The translations under genes were made by a program, and so were the position numbers. Of a DNA stretch of 37,453 nucleotides, positions 8,213 through 15,561 are shown in pieces (position 1 is the first letter of the stretch; every line of letters begins with the position of its first letter). The stretch comes from Oscillospiraceae bacterium. Lineage in GTDB: Bacteria; Bacillota; Clostridia; Oscillospirales; Acutalibacteraceae. Below the pieces are notes generated by a model. It ran no database searches and had not been told where the DNA came from. It worked only from the letters and a program-made list of their open reading frames with translations. Where the stretch lies: assembly GCA_015065865.1 (NCBI GenBank), contig SVPM01000014.1, positions 1 through 37,453 of the forward strand, written 5' to 3'.

Positions 8213-9406
8213 TCAGTTGGTGTAGTTATCGAAGTAGCCTTGGATCAGCACGACGGGAGTGCCTTTATCGCCCGAACCGGAAGTCAAATCACACAACGAG
8301 CCAATAAGGTCGGTCAGGCGGCGGGGGGTGGTGCCCTCCGACGTCATATCCCCTACCAGATCGGATTTCTTTTCGCGGATCTTCTGCTCGATCGCGTTTT
8401 TCAGCGCTTCGCCCGACAGTTCCGCAAAATCGTTATCCGCCAGATACTTCAGTTTCAACTCGTTCGGCGTGCCTTCCAAGCCGGCCGTGTAGGCGGGGGA
8501 AACGCACGGATCCGCGAGTTCCCAAATCTTACCCACCGGATCTTTAAACGCACCGTCACCGTACACCATCACTTCGATGCACTTGCCGGTAGCGGCAAGC
8601 AAACGCTTTTGGATATCTTCCACCAGACCCTGACACTCACGCGGGAACAGTTTGATCGAATCTTCGGTTGCCTTGTTGGAACCGAGCAAGCCGAACTGTT
8701 CGTTACAGCCGCTGCCGTTCACGGGCGCGGAGAGGATCTCGTCCAGTCCGAACACCTTTTCTGCACCCGCCGCACGAAGCAGGCGCTTGGTACGCACACG
8801 GGTGTGGATATCGCACGGGAGCACGTTTTTGGTGTAGTTCAGCACCGCACGCGGGTCGTTCGCAAACACGATCTCGCATTCGGCTCCCGCCGCACGAACG
8901 ACCTCCTCATAATACCCGACATAGTCGATGTTGGTGAAGGGGTGACGGTTATCCCCGAACAGTTCGCGATAACGGGGCAGATCCAGCACGTCGCTGTAGG
9001 GGTTGATGCCGGCGGCATCCAGCTGATCAAAGGACACCAGTTCGTTGCCCACTTCATCGGAGGGATAGCTGAGCATCAGAACCACTTTCTTCACGCCCAT
9101 CGCGATACCCTTCAAACAAATGGCAAAGCGGTTGCGGGAGAGGATCGGGAGGATCACACCTACCGTGGCATCCGCACCGAACTTGGCTTTCACGTCGTCC
9201 GCGATATCCTGCACGGTGGCATAGTTGCCCTGTGCACGCGCCACGATGGATTCGGTCATTGCCACCACGTCACGGTCACGCAGAGAAAAGCCTTCGCTTT
9301 CGGCGGCTTCCAATACCGAGGCGGTCACAATGGCGGCCAGATCATCCCCCTCACGAATGATGGGGCAACGCACGCCGCGGGATACCGTACCGATCTTTCT
9401 TTCCAT
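8213..9406 (-). CDS. CofE/F420-0:gamma-glutamyl ligase family protein
   Basis: A 397-aa protein of the coenzyme F420-0:L-glutamate ligase (CofE/FbiB N-terminal) superfamily. Family features I recognise are the N-terminal KIGTVSRGVRCPIIREGDDLAAIV, then DRDVVAMTESIVARAQGNY and VGVILPILSRNRFAICLKGIA. In methanogens and actinobacteria CofE adds glutamate to F420-0, but clostridia generally do not make F420 and no F420 gene is nearby. The clostridial branch therefore probably amidates or glutamylates something else; the function is unknown. The protein is longer than CofE (about 250 aa), with an extra C-terminal part. The ATG at 9406 is preferred to a GTG at 9415, because the AAAGG Shine-Dalgarno at about 9420 is too close to the GTG, though its distance to the ATG (12 nt) is long. 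It has its own promoter and a roughly 250-nt structured leader. Confidence 0.75.
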   Translation of the reverse strand: MERKIGTVSRGVRCPIIREGDDLAAIVTASVLEAAESEGFSLRDRDVVAMTESIVARAQGNYATVQDIADDVKAKFGADATVGVILPILSRNRFAICLKGIAMGVKKVVLMLSYPSDEVGNELVSFDQLDAAGINPYSDVLDLPRYRELFGDNRHPFTNIDYVGYYEEVVRAAGAECEIVFANDPRAVLNYTKNVLPCDIHTRVRTKRLLRAAGAEKVFGLDEILSAPVNGSGCNEQFGLLGSNKATEDSIKLFPRECQGLVEDIQKRLLAATGKCIEVMVYGDGAFKDPVGKIWELADPCVSPAYTAGLEGTPNELKLKYLADNDFAELSGEALKNAIEQKIREKKSDLVGDMTSEGTTPRRLTDLIGSLCDLTSGSGDKGTPVVLIQGYFDNYTN

Positions 9407-9462
9407 ATAATTCACAAACCTTTCTGTCAGAAAAACGTTGCGTAGTTAAAGTTCCTTAACAG

Positions 9463-9661
9463 TAGGGTGAGCAGTGAAAACCGTACCCGCCGCGAAGCGG
9501 GATATTTCGGTGCTTTTGGCTTCACCTGTGCTCGCAAGGCGTGAGCATTACTTCGCCCGACTGAAACACAGCCAATACGGTGGTATCGGCGAGTATTTTA
9601 ACAAAGGATGAGCGAAAATCCGCCTTTCCAAAACGGAATTCGGATTTGATTGCTCACCCTA
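9463..9661 (-). repeat. 199-bp inverted-repeat element in the leader of the CofE-like gene
   Basis: The ends are an 11-bp perfect inverted repeat: TAGGGTGAGCA (9463-9473) and TGCTCACCCTA (9651-9661), extended imperfectly for about 9 more bp. Inside, read on the minus strand, are further hairpins: AAATCCG/CGGATTT, TGCTC/GAGCA and CCCGC/GCGGG. There is no open frame and no clear target-site duplication. The minus-strand promoter at 9664-9692 abuts the element, so it would be transcribed almost entirely as the 5' leader of the CofE-like gene. It could be a MITE-like element or a structured regulatory RNA. Confidence 0.65.
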
Positions 9662-9663
9662 GT

Positions 9664-9692
9664 ATTATACGCACTTTTTTATGGATTGTAAA
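9664..9692 (-). promoter_or_regulatory. Promoter of the CofE-like gene (minus strand)
   Basis: On the minus strand, TTTACA (9692-9687), a 17-bp spacer and a perfect TATAAT (9669-9664). The predicted start near 9657 falls inside the terminal repeat of the element at 9463-9661, giving a leader of about 250 nt. Confidence 0.7.
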
Positions 9693-9765
9693 GATTATTT
9701 TCTAAAAAATTTCACACAAGGCAAGAAAAACAATTTGTGTAATCCGCTGAACTCGCTCACAAACC

Positions 9766-9795
9766 TTGACAGCGGCGTTTCATAAGGAGTATAAT
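9766..9795 (+). promoter_or_regulatory. Promoter of the ABC exporter operon
   Basis: TTGACA (9766-9771), an 18-bp spacer and TATAAT (9790-9795). The Shine-Dalgarno AAGGAG at about 9814 precedes the ATG at 9834 at a rather long distance. Confidence 0.8.
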
Positions 9796-9833
9796 CATAA
9801 AAATACCCTACGTAAGGAGAGGACCCCGTTTTT

Positions 9834-11579
9834 ATGTTTAAAACCATTCTGAAAAGTCTGCGGGAATACAAACGCCCCTCCATCGCAACGCCGCTTTTGG
9901 TCAGTTGCGAGGTGGTGCTTGAATGTATCATTCCCTTTTTGATCGCCGACTTGGTGAATGCGGTCAAGGCAGGTGCGCCGATGTCCACCCTGTGGACTTA
10001 CGGCGGTATCCTCACCGCCATGGCACTGCTTTCGCTGACGTTCGGCACGTGGGCGGGGTTCACCTGTGCAACCGCCTCTTGCGGTCTGGCGCGCAATCTG
10101 CGGCGCGACTTGTTTCACAGCGTGCAGGGGTACTCGTTTGAAAACATCGACCGCTTTATGACCTCCTCGCTGGTCACGCGTATGACCACCGACGTGAGTA
10201 ACGTACAGATGGCGTATATGATGATCATCCGCACCGCCATTCGTTCTCCGCTGATGCTGATTTTCGCGTTCTTTATGGCGTTCCGTATGGGCGGACGTAT
10301 GGCGTGGATCTTTCTGTTCGTTATCCCCGTGCTCGGTACGGGTCTGTTTTTGGTGGCACGCAGCGCCATGCCGCTGTTCCGCCGCGTGTTTAAGAAGTAC
10401 GATAACCTAAACGGCTCGATTCAGGAAAACATCAAAGGGATGCGGGTGGTCAAATCCTTTGTGCGGGAAGAATACGAGCAGAAGAAGTTTGACCGCACCG
10501 CCGAGGAAGTGTGTGCCGATTTCACCCGCGCGGAACGCATCGTGGTGCTGAACAATCCGCTGATGCAGTTTTGTCTGTATGCGGTGATGGTGTTCACCCT
10601 CTCCTACGGTTCTTATACCGTCATCACCTCGCAAGGCCTGCTTTTAGACGTGGGACAACTTTCCGCCCTGCTCACCTACGGTTTTATGATGCTGTCGAGT
10701 TTGATGATGCTGTCGATGGTGTTTGTGATGATCACGCTGGCGGGGGAATCCGCCAAACGTATTGCCGAGGTGCTGAGCGAGCAAAGCACCCTGCAAAGCC
10801 CCGCAAATGCCGTGACGACGGTGGCGGACGGTTCGATCGACTTTAACGGCGTTTCGTTCAAGTATTCGCAGAAAGCCAAACGTCCCGTGCTCGAAAACAT
10901 CAACCTCTCCATTCGCTCGGGTGAGACCATCGGTATCATCGGCGGCACGGGTTCTTCCAAATCCTCCCTCATTCAACTGATCTCCCGCTTATACGACGTC
11001 ACCGAAGGCACCGTGCGCGTGGGCGGTGTGGACGTGCGCGAATACGATCTGGATTCCCTGCGTAACGCCGTGGCGGTGGTTCTGCAGAAGAATATGCTGT
11101 TTTCGGGGACGATCAAGGAGAATCTGCGCTGGGGCAACCCCGATGCGACCGACGAGGAGTTGGCGGAAGCGTGTCGGCTTGCCTGTGCAGATGAATTCGT
11201 GCAGTCCTTCCCCGATGGATACGACACTTATATCGAGCAGGGCGGCACCAACGTGTCGGGCGGTCAAAAACAGCGGTTGTGCATCGCCCGCGCACTGCTC
11301 AAAAAGCCGAAGATCCTCATTTTGGATGACTCCACCAGCGCAGTGGACACCAAGACGGACGCACATATCCGCCGCGCGATGCGGGAATTTATTCCCGCCA
11401 CCACCAAGATCATCATCGCACAACGGACCGCTTCGGTGGAAGATGCCGACCGCATTCTGGTGATGGACGGCGGACGTATCGTCGCGGTGGGTACCCATCG
11501 CGAACTGCTCGCTTCCTGCGACATCTACCGTGAGATCTACCATTCGCAAAACACGGCGGGAAAGGAGGCGGCACAATGA
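9834..11579 (+). CDS. ABC exporter half-transporter with degenerate ATPase site (subunit 1)
   Basis: A 581-aa type IV ABC exporter half: six membrane helices in residues about 15-310, then a nucleotide-binding domain. Walker A is GGTGSSKSS (370-378), with Ser where the consensus has Gly. The signature is VSGGQ (474-478), which is intact. Walker B is ILILDDS with D499 in place of the catalytic Glu, and the switch residue is Gln530 (AQRTAS) in place of His. These changes mark it as the degenerate partner of a heterodimer. The next gene overlaps by 4 nt and encodes the catalytic partner. The likely role is export of a drug, lipid or peptide; the substrate cannot be read from sequence. Confidence 0.92.
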   Translation: MFKTILKSLREYKRPSIATPLLVSCEVVLECIIPFLIADLVNAVKAGAPMSTLWTYGGILTAMALLSLTFGTWAGFTCATASCGLARNLRRDLFHSVQGYSFENIDRFMTSSLVTRMTTDVSNVQMAYMMIIRTAIRSPLMLIFAFFMAFRMGGRMAWIFLFVIPVLGTGLFLVARSAMPLFRRVFKKYDNLNGSIQENIKGMRVVKSFVREEYEQKKFDRTAEEVCADFTRAERIVVLNNPLMQFCLYAVMVFTLSYGSYTVITSQGLLLDVGQLSALLTYGFMMLSSLMMLSMVFVMITLAGESAKRIAEVLSEQSTLQSPANAVTTVADGSIDFNGVSFKYSQKAKRPVLENINLSIRSGETIGIIGGTGSSKSSLIQLISRLYDVTEGTVRVGGVDVREYDLDSLRNAVAVVLQKNMLFSGTIKENLRWGNPDATDEELAEACRLACADEFVQSFPDGYDTYIEQGGTNVSGGQKQRLCIARALLKKPKILILDDSTSAVDTKTDAHIRRAMREFIPATTKIIIAQRTASVEDADRILVMDGGRIVAVGTHRELLASCDIYREIYHSQNTAGKEAAQ

Positions 11580-13462
11580 AACCCAAAGCAAAAAAAGGCA
11601 CGATGCGCCGCCTGCTCCGTGAGATCCTTGCATTTTATCCCGTGCTCATCCCCGTAACGGTGGTATGCATTCTGTTCAGTGCGATCGTCAGTTCGGTGCC
11701 TTCGATCTTTATGCAAAACGTTATCGCGCAGATCGAACTGCACGCGGCGGCCGGCAACTGGGCGGCGGCACGCGGGCCGATCCTTTCGATGGTTGGTTTG
11801 CTCGCCACCTTCTACGTGCTCTCGCTGATCTCCTGTTTCGTATACAACCAGTTGACGGCCATTATTACACAAGGCATTCTCAAAAAGATGCGGGAAAAGA
11901 TGTTCAACCGTATGCAGTGCCTGCCCATCAAGTTTTTTGACACCCACAATCACGGCGACGTGATGAGCCATTACACCAACGATATCGACACCCTGCGCCA
12001 ACTGATTTCTCAAAGCATTCCGCAAATGCTCATTTCGGGCGTGACGGTGCTGACCGTGTTTTGCATTATGCTGTATTTCTGCCTGTGGCTGACCATCGTG
12101 GTGGTCGCGGGGGTTCTGTGCATCACCTTGGCGGTGCGTAAGATCGGCGGCGGCTCGGCCAAATATTTTGTCAAACAGCAACGCTCGCTCGGCCGTGTGG
12201 AAGGGTTTATCGAAGAAATGATGCATGGGCAAAAAGTGGTCAAGGTGTTCTGCCACGAACAGGCGGCAGAACGCGATTTTGACCGTCTGAACGACGAGTT
12301 GTTTCTCGAATCCGAACGCGCCAACAAATACGCCAACATTCTGGGGCCCGTGCTCAACAACATCGGCAACATCTTGTATGTGATCGTGGCGTTGGCCGGC
12401 GGTGCGCTGCTGCTGGCAAAGGTCCCGAACGTCAGTTTTTCGGGTCTGCCGCTCGGTATCAGCATCGCGGTGCCGTTCCTTAATATGACCAAGCAGTTTG
12501 CGGGCAATATCAATCAAGTGTCCCACCAGATCAACGCCGTGGTGATGGGCCTTGCGGGTGCCGACCGCATCTTCACCCTGATGGACCAAGAACCCGAAGC
12601 GGACGACGGTTACGTTACCTTGGTGAACGCCCGCGAAGAAAACGGGGAACTCACCGAATGTACCGAACGCACCGGCGTGTGGGCGTGGAAACATCCGCAC
12701 GGCGACGGCACCGTTACCTACACCCGCGTGCGGGGCGACGTGCGCCTGCACGAGGTGGATTTCTCCTATGACGGTGAAAAGACGGTGCTGCAGGATGTGT
12801 CGCTGTATGCGAAACCCGGACAAAAAGTGGCGTTCGTCGGTGCAACGGGTGCCGGCAAGACCACCGTCACCAACCTACTCAACCGTTTTTATGACATTGC
12901 CGACGGTAAGATCCGTTACGACGGCATCAACATCAACAAGATCAAAAAAGCCGACCTGCGCCGCTCGCTCGGTATCGTGTTGCAGGATACCAACCTGTTT
13001 TCCGGAACGGTGATGGACAACATCCGTTACGGTAAACTGGATGCGACCGGCGAGGAATGCATCGCGGCGGCGAAACTGGCCGGTGCGGACGATTTCATTA
13101 CCCGCTTACCCGACGGTTACAACACCGCACTGACCGAAAACGGCGCCAACCTCTCGCAAGGTCAGCGGCAGTTGCTTTCGATCGCCCGTGCCGCGGTGGC
13201 CGACCCGCCCGTAATGATTCTGGATGAGGCGACCTCCTCCATCGATACCCGTACCGAAGCGATCGTGCAACGGGGTATGGATGCCCTAATGGAGGGTCGC
13301 ACGGTGTTTGTGATCGCGCACCGCCTCTCCACCGTCAAGAACTCCAACGTCATTTTGGTTCTCGACCACGGCCGCGTTATTGAGCGCGGCGACCACGATG
13401 ACCTGATCGCCCAAAAGGGACAATATTATCAACTCTATACCGGCGCGTTTGAGTTGGAATAA
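11576..13462 (+). CDS. ABC exporter half-transporter, catalytic subunit (subunit 2)
   Basis: A 628-aa type IV ABC exporter half with six membrane helices in residues about 20-320. Walker A GATGAGKTT (422-430), Walker B D550-E551 with the catalytic Glu, and switch His582 (IAHRLST) are all canonical. Its signature is LSQGQ (526-530) instead of LSGGQ. In the heterodimer this weak signature would face the degenerate Walker motifs of subunit 1, so both defects fall in the same site. An insertion of about 45 residues (about 338-385, rich in Glu, Thr and Trp) separates the membrane and ATPase domains. It is translationally coupled to subunit 1 (ATGA overlap). Confidence 0.93.
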   Translation: MKPKAKKGTMRRLLREILAFYPVLIPVTVVCILFSAIVSSVPSIFMQNVIAQIELHAAAGNWAAARGPILSMVGLLATFYVLSLISCFVYNQLTAIITQGILKKMREKMFNRMQCLPIKFFDTHNHGDVMSHYTNDIDTLRQLISQSIPQMLISGVTVLTVFCIMLYFCLWLTIVVVAGVLCITLAVRKIGGGSAKYFVKQQRSLGRVEGFIEEMMHGQKVVKVFCHEQAAERDFDRLNDELFLESERANKYANILGPVLNNIGNILYVIVALAGGALLLAKVPNVSFSGLPLGISIAVPFLNMTKQFAGNINQVSHQINAVVMGLAGADRIFTLMDQEPEADDGYVTLVNAREENGELTECTERTGVWAWKHPHGDGTVTYTRVRGDVRLHEVDFSYDGEKTVLQDVSLYAKPGQKVAFVGATGAGKTTVTNLLNRFYDIADGKIRYDGININKIKKADLRRSLGIVLQDTNLFSGTVMDNIRYGKLDATGEECIAAAKLAGADDFITRLPDGYNTALTENGANLSQGQRQLLSIARAAVADPPVMILDEATSSIDTRTEAIVQRGMDALMEGRTVFVIAHRLSTVKNSNVILVLDHGRVIERGDHDDLIAQKGQYYQLYTGAFELE

Positions 13463-13475
13463 TCCCGCATTACCG

Positions 13476-13512
13476 CAAAAAAGAGCGAGGATTCGTCCCC
13501 GCTCTTTTTTTA
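13476..13512 (+). terminator. Terminator after the ABC exporter operon
   Basis: AAAAGAGCGAGG, loop ATTCGT, CCCCGCTCTTTT followed by T residues: a GC-rich stem with one imperfect pair and a U-tract. Confidence 0.85.
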
Positions 13513-13522
13513 CAACATGCGG

Positions 13523-13551
13523 TTGCAATTCGTCGTTTTTTGTGATATACT
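13523..13551 (+). promoter_or_regulatory. Promoter of the riboswitch-DUF4430 operon
   Basis: TTGCAA (13523-13528), a 17-bp spacer and TATACT (13546-13551). The predicted start near 13558 is just upstream of the riboswitch-like leader. Confidence 0.75.
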
Positions 13552-13557
13552 GCGGTT

Positions 13558-13770
13558 GTCCGCGGTCGAGGAAGCAGGTGCGATTCCTGCACGAGCCCGT
13601 CGCCGTGAGGTGTATGTACGTCCTGCCGTCTTACCCGCCGCCGCAGGTGGGAACACGCCATTGGGGAGATCCCCCGAGAAGGCCGACGGCAGGCACACCG
13701 AGTCGAAATACTCGCACGGACAACACCTACCGTATACGTTGCGAGTGCCAACGGGTGGGAAAACAAAAAA
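13558..13770 (+). promoter_or_regulatory. Cobalamin-type riboswitch candidate
   Basis: The untranslated leader of about 230 nt contains a close match to the conserved cobalamin riboswitch (B12 box) core at about 13578-13610: GGTGCGATTCC, then GCACGAGCCCGTCGCCGTGA. A long-range stem CCTGCCGTC (13622-13630) / GACGGCAGG (13685-13693) encloses a hairpin-rich arm, as in the P6 region. A late hairpin ACCTACCGT / ACGGGTGGG (about 13726-13762), just upstream of the Shine-Dalgarno AAGGAG (13772), could be the expression platform. The downstream DUF4430 lipoprotein and ECF S component fit cobalamin or corrinoid control. I could not fold it or compare it with a covariance model. Confidence 0.78.
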
Positions 13771-13787
13771 CAAGGAGAAATGCACAA

Positions 13788-14231
13788 ATGAACAAGACAC
13801 GCAAATACCATTTGCTGTCGTTCCTCCTGTGTGCGGTGCTGATTGCGGCTATGGCACTGAGCATGTTGGGTTGTAACGAACAGCCGAACCCCCCCTCTTC
13901 GGATGCGGCTTCTGCCACCGAAGGTACGACCGCCACCACGGCAAAAGTCACCTTTACCCTCACCGTGACCGACAAGGACGGCCACTCCGAAGACTTCACC
14001 ATCTCGACCGAGAAGACCATCGTGGGTGATGCCCTGCTGGAAGAAGGCCTGATCGCGGGCGACGAGGGCGCATACGGCCTGTATGTCAAAACCGTAAACG
14101 GTATCACGGCGGATTACGACACGGACGGCACCTACTGGGCGTTTTACGTGAACGGCGAATATGCCGCGAAAGGCGTGGACCAGACCGAGATCGTCGCGGG
14201 CGCCGATTATGCGTTTAAGGTGGAGAGTTGA
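13788..14231 (+). CDS. DUF4430 (transcobalamin C-terminal-like) lipoprotein
   Basis: A 147-aa predicted surface lipoprotein. The signal peptide LLSFLLCAVLIAAMALSMLGC has a lipobox ending at C29. A Ser/Thr/Ala-rich linker follows, then a DUF4430 domain (about 50-147) with the typical ending TYWAFYVNGEYAAKGVDQTEI..GADYAFKVES. DUF4430 resembles the beta domain of transcobalamin/intrinsic factor and often occurs in corrinoid-uptake loci. Here it lies behind a cobalamin-type riboswitch and overlaps an ECF S-component gene. It probably captures a corrinoid or related ligand and hands it to the permease. The ATG at 13788 is chosen for its Shine-Dalgarno AAGGAG 10 nt away; the in-frame extension upstream runs through the riboswitch. 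Confidence 0.85.
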   Translation: MNKTRKYHLLSFLLCAVLIAAMALSMLGCNEQPNPPSSDAASATEGTTATTAKVTFTLTVTDKDGHSEDFTISTEKTIVGDALLEEGLIAGDEGAYGLYVKTVNGITADYDTDGTYWAFYVNGEYAAKGVDQTEIVAGADYAFKVES

Positions 14232-14746
14232 TGAAACTGACCGTGCGCCAAACGGCGGTATTCGCCATGCTCGGAGCGCTGATGCTCATTTCCAAAAAAG
14301 TGATGGAGTTTCTGCCGAACGTTCACTTGGTCGGGGTGTTTATCGTCGCCGCCACGGTGGTGTATCGCGTGCACGCGCTCTACCCGCTGTATCTGTATGT
14401 TCTGCTGGACGGCTTGTTGGCAGGGTTTTCCACTTGGTGGATCCCCTATCTGTATATCTGGACGGTGCTGTGGGGGGCCGTGATGTTGCTTCCCCGCCGC
14501 TTGCCGCCGCGGCTTGCCCCTTTTGTGTGGGGCGCCGTGTGCGGCCTGCACGGGTTGCTGTTCGGCGTGTTATACGCCCCCGCACAAGCGTTGTTTTTCG
14601 ATTTGTCGTTTGAAGGCACCCTCACGTGGATCGCGGCAGGTTTGCCGTTTGACGCCATTCACGGCGCGAGCAATCTGGCGGCCGGCACTCTGCTGATCCC
14701 TCCGCTGGTGGCGGTGATGCGCCGTGCAGAAAAAACAGCCGAATAA
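14231..14746 (+). CDS. ECF transporter S component, putative corrinoid permease
   Basis: A 171-aa, very hydrophobic protein with about five or six membrane helices. Its start, LTVRQTAVFAMLGALMLISKKVMEFLPNVHLVG, is typical of energy-coupling-factor substrate-binding (S) subunits. The ATG overlaps the TGA of the lipoprotein gene (TGATG), so the two are coupled. No EcfA ATPase or EcfT gene is in the window, so it must use a shared ECF module encoded elsewhere. The riboswitch and DUF4430 partner suggest the candidate cobalamin-regulated S families (CblS/CblT type); the ligand assignment is inference. Confidence 0.82.
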   Translation: MKLTVRQTAVFAMLGALMLISKKVMEFLPNVHLVGVFIVAATVVYRVHALYPLYLYVLLDGLLAGFSTWWIPYLYIWTVLWGAVMLLPRRLPPRLAPFVWGAVCGLHGLLFGVLYAPAQALFFDLSFEGTLTWIAAGLPFDAIHGASNLAAGTLLIPPLVAVMRRAEKTAE

Positions 14747-14791
14747 AAAACGGGATATGGTGTTCCAAAACACACCATATCCCGTTTTTGT
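14746..14791. terminator. Bidirectional terminator between convergent genes
   Basis: AAAAACGGGATATGGTGT / ACACCATATCCCGTTTTT, an 18-bp perfect stem with an 8-nt loop and A/T flanks, shared by the ECF gene and the minus-strand small gene. Confidence 0.92.
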
Positions 14792-14797
14792 CGTTTC

Positions 14798-14977
14798 TTA
14801 TTCTTCGCAGTCGCCGTCACAGTCGCCGTTGCACTCCGCACACACGTCATCCCACGTGCAGCAATCGTCTTCCGACCACTCCTCACGGTTTCTCTTTTCA
14901 CGCAGCCAGAGAAGCACCGCCGCACCCGCGGCAGCCAACACACCGAGCACGACCAACAATTTCCAAACGATCTTCAT
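14798..14977 (-). CDS. Small single-pass membrane protein with acidic Cys-rich tail
   Basis: A 59-aa protein. Residues 1-27 are a basic start plus one membrane helix (KIVWKLLVVLGVLAAAGAAVLLWL), then LREKRNREEW and an acidic tail with six Cys: DDCCTWDDVCAECNGDCDGDCEE. The tail could bind metal or form disulfides. I do not recognise a named family. The ATG at 14977 is chosen because a GGAGG Shine-Dalgarno precedes it and because the promoter at 15015-15043 excludes an earlier in-frame start. It is a single-gene unit. Confidence 0.78.
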   Translation of the reverse strand: MKIVWKLLVVLGVLAAAGAAVLLWLREKRNREEWSEDDCCTWDDVCAECNGDCDGDCEE

Positions 14978-15014
14978 AGGAACATCCTCCTTAACCACAT
15001 CAGTATCTGTCCTT

Positions 15015-15043
15015 AGTATATCCCGAAACCCCGTCAAAGTCAA
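15015..15043 (-). promoter_or_regulatory. Promoter of the small Cys-rich membrane protein (minus strand)
   Basis: On the minus strand, TTGACT (15043-15038), a 17-bp spacer and TATACT (15020-15015). Confidence 0.75.
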
Positions 15044-15146
15044 TATCTGCCACCGAATTTACAATTATTTTATGTTTTCATTTTTGGCAAATCTTGCAAA
15101 AAGACGTAATTTTTTGCTAAAATTTTTCTTGGTAACTGTTTCAGTC

Positions 15147-15175
15147 TTGACTTTATTGACAAAACACACTATTAT
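15147..15175 (+). promoter_or_regulatory. Promoter of the nusG-II/Gx/rnf operon
   Basis: TTGACT (15147-15152), a 17-bp spacer and TATTAT (15170-15175). A second TTGACA lies at 15156-15161 without a well-placed -10. The Shine-Dalgarno AGGGAGGG precedes the ATG at 15205. No terminator or other promoter is evident before the rnf genes, so all eight genes are probably co-transcribed. Confidence 0.72.
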
Positions 15176-15204
15176 TATACATATATATCAAGGGAGGGAA
15201 CGGC

Positions 15205-15561
15205 ATGAAGGTCGGTGACTGGGTGGTGTTGGCGGCAACGTGGCTGGCGGCACTCGGTTTGGGGCTGGCTTTTCTGCTTGGCGGCAAAGGCGGCATGGCG
15301 GTGGTCACCACCCCGACCGAAACGGTCACACTCCCGCTCTCACACGATACCGTTCGCACCTTTACAGGGCGGGACGGCATGGCGGTCACGATCACCGTGG
15401 CGGACGGCGCGGTGCGTTTTGCAAGCAGTGAATGTCCCGACCGCGTGTGCGTGCACAGCGGGGCGCTTTCGCGCCGCGGCGCGTGTGCCGCGTGCGTGCC
15501 GGCCGGCATCACCGTGACGGTCGCCGCCACGGGCGGGGGGGTGGATGCCATTGCCGACTAG
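15205..15561 (+). CDS. NusG domain II-containing membrane-anchored protein
   Basis: A 118-aa protein with one N-terminal membrane helix (about 7-26) and an extracytoplasmic NusG-II-like beta domain. Typical motifs are the conserved Cys pairs C77-PDRV-C82-VHSG and C94-AA-C97-VPAGI near the end. This is the stand-alone NusG_II family (PF07009) found in clostridia next to Gx transporters and rnf genes. It is not the transcription factor NusG. Its function is unknown; the Cys motifs suggest redox or metal chemistry outside the membrane. Its end overlaps the next gene by 17 nt, implying coupled translation. Confidence 0.85.
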   Translation: MKVGDWVVLAATWLAALGLGLAFLLGGKGGMAVVTTPTETVTLPLSHDTVRTFTGRDGMAVTITVADGAVRFASSECPDRVCVHSGALSRRGACAACVPAGITVTVAATGGGVDAIAD

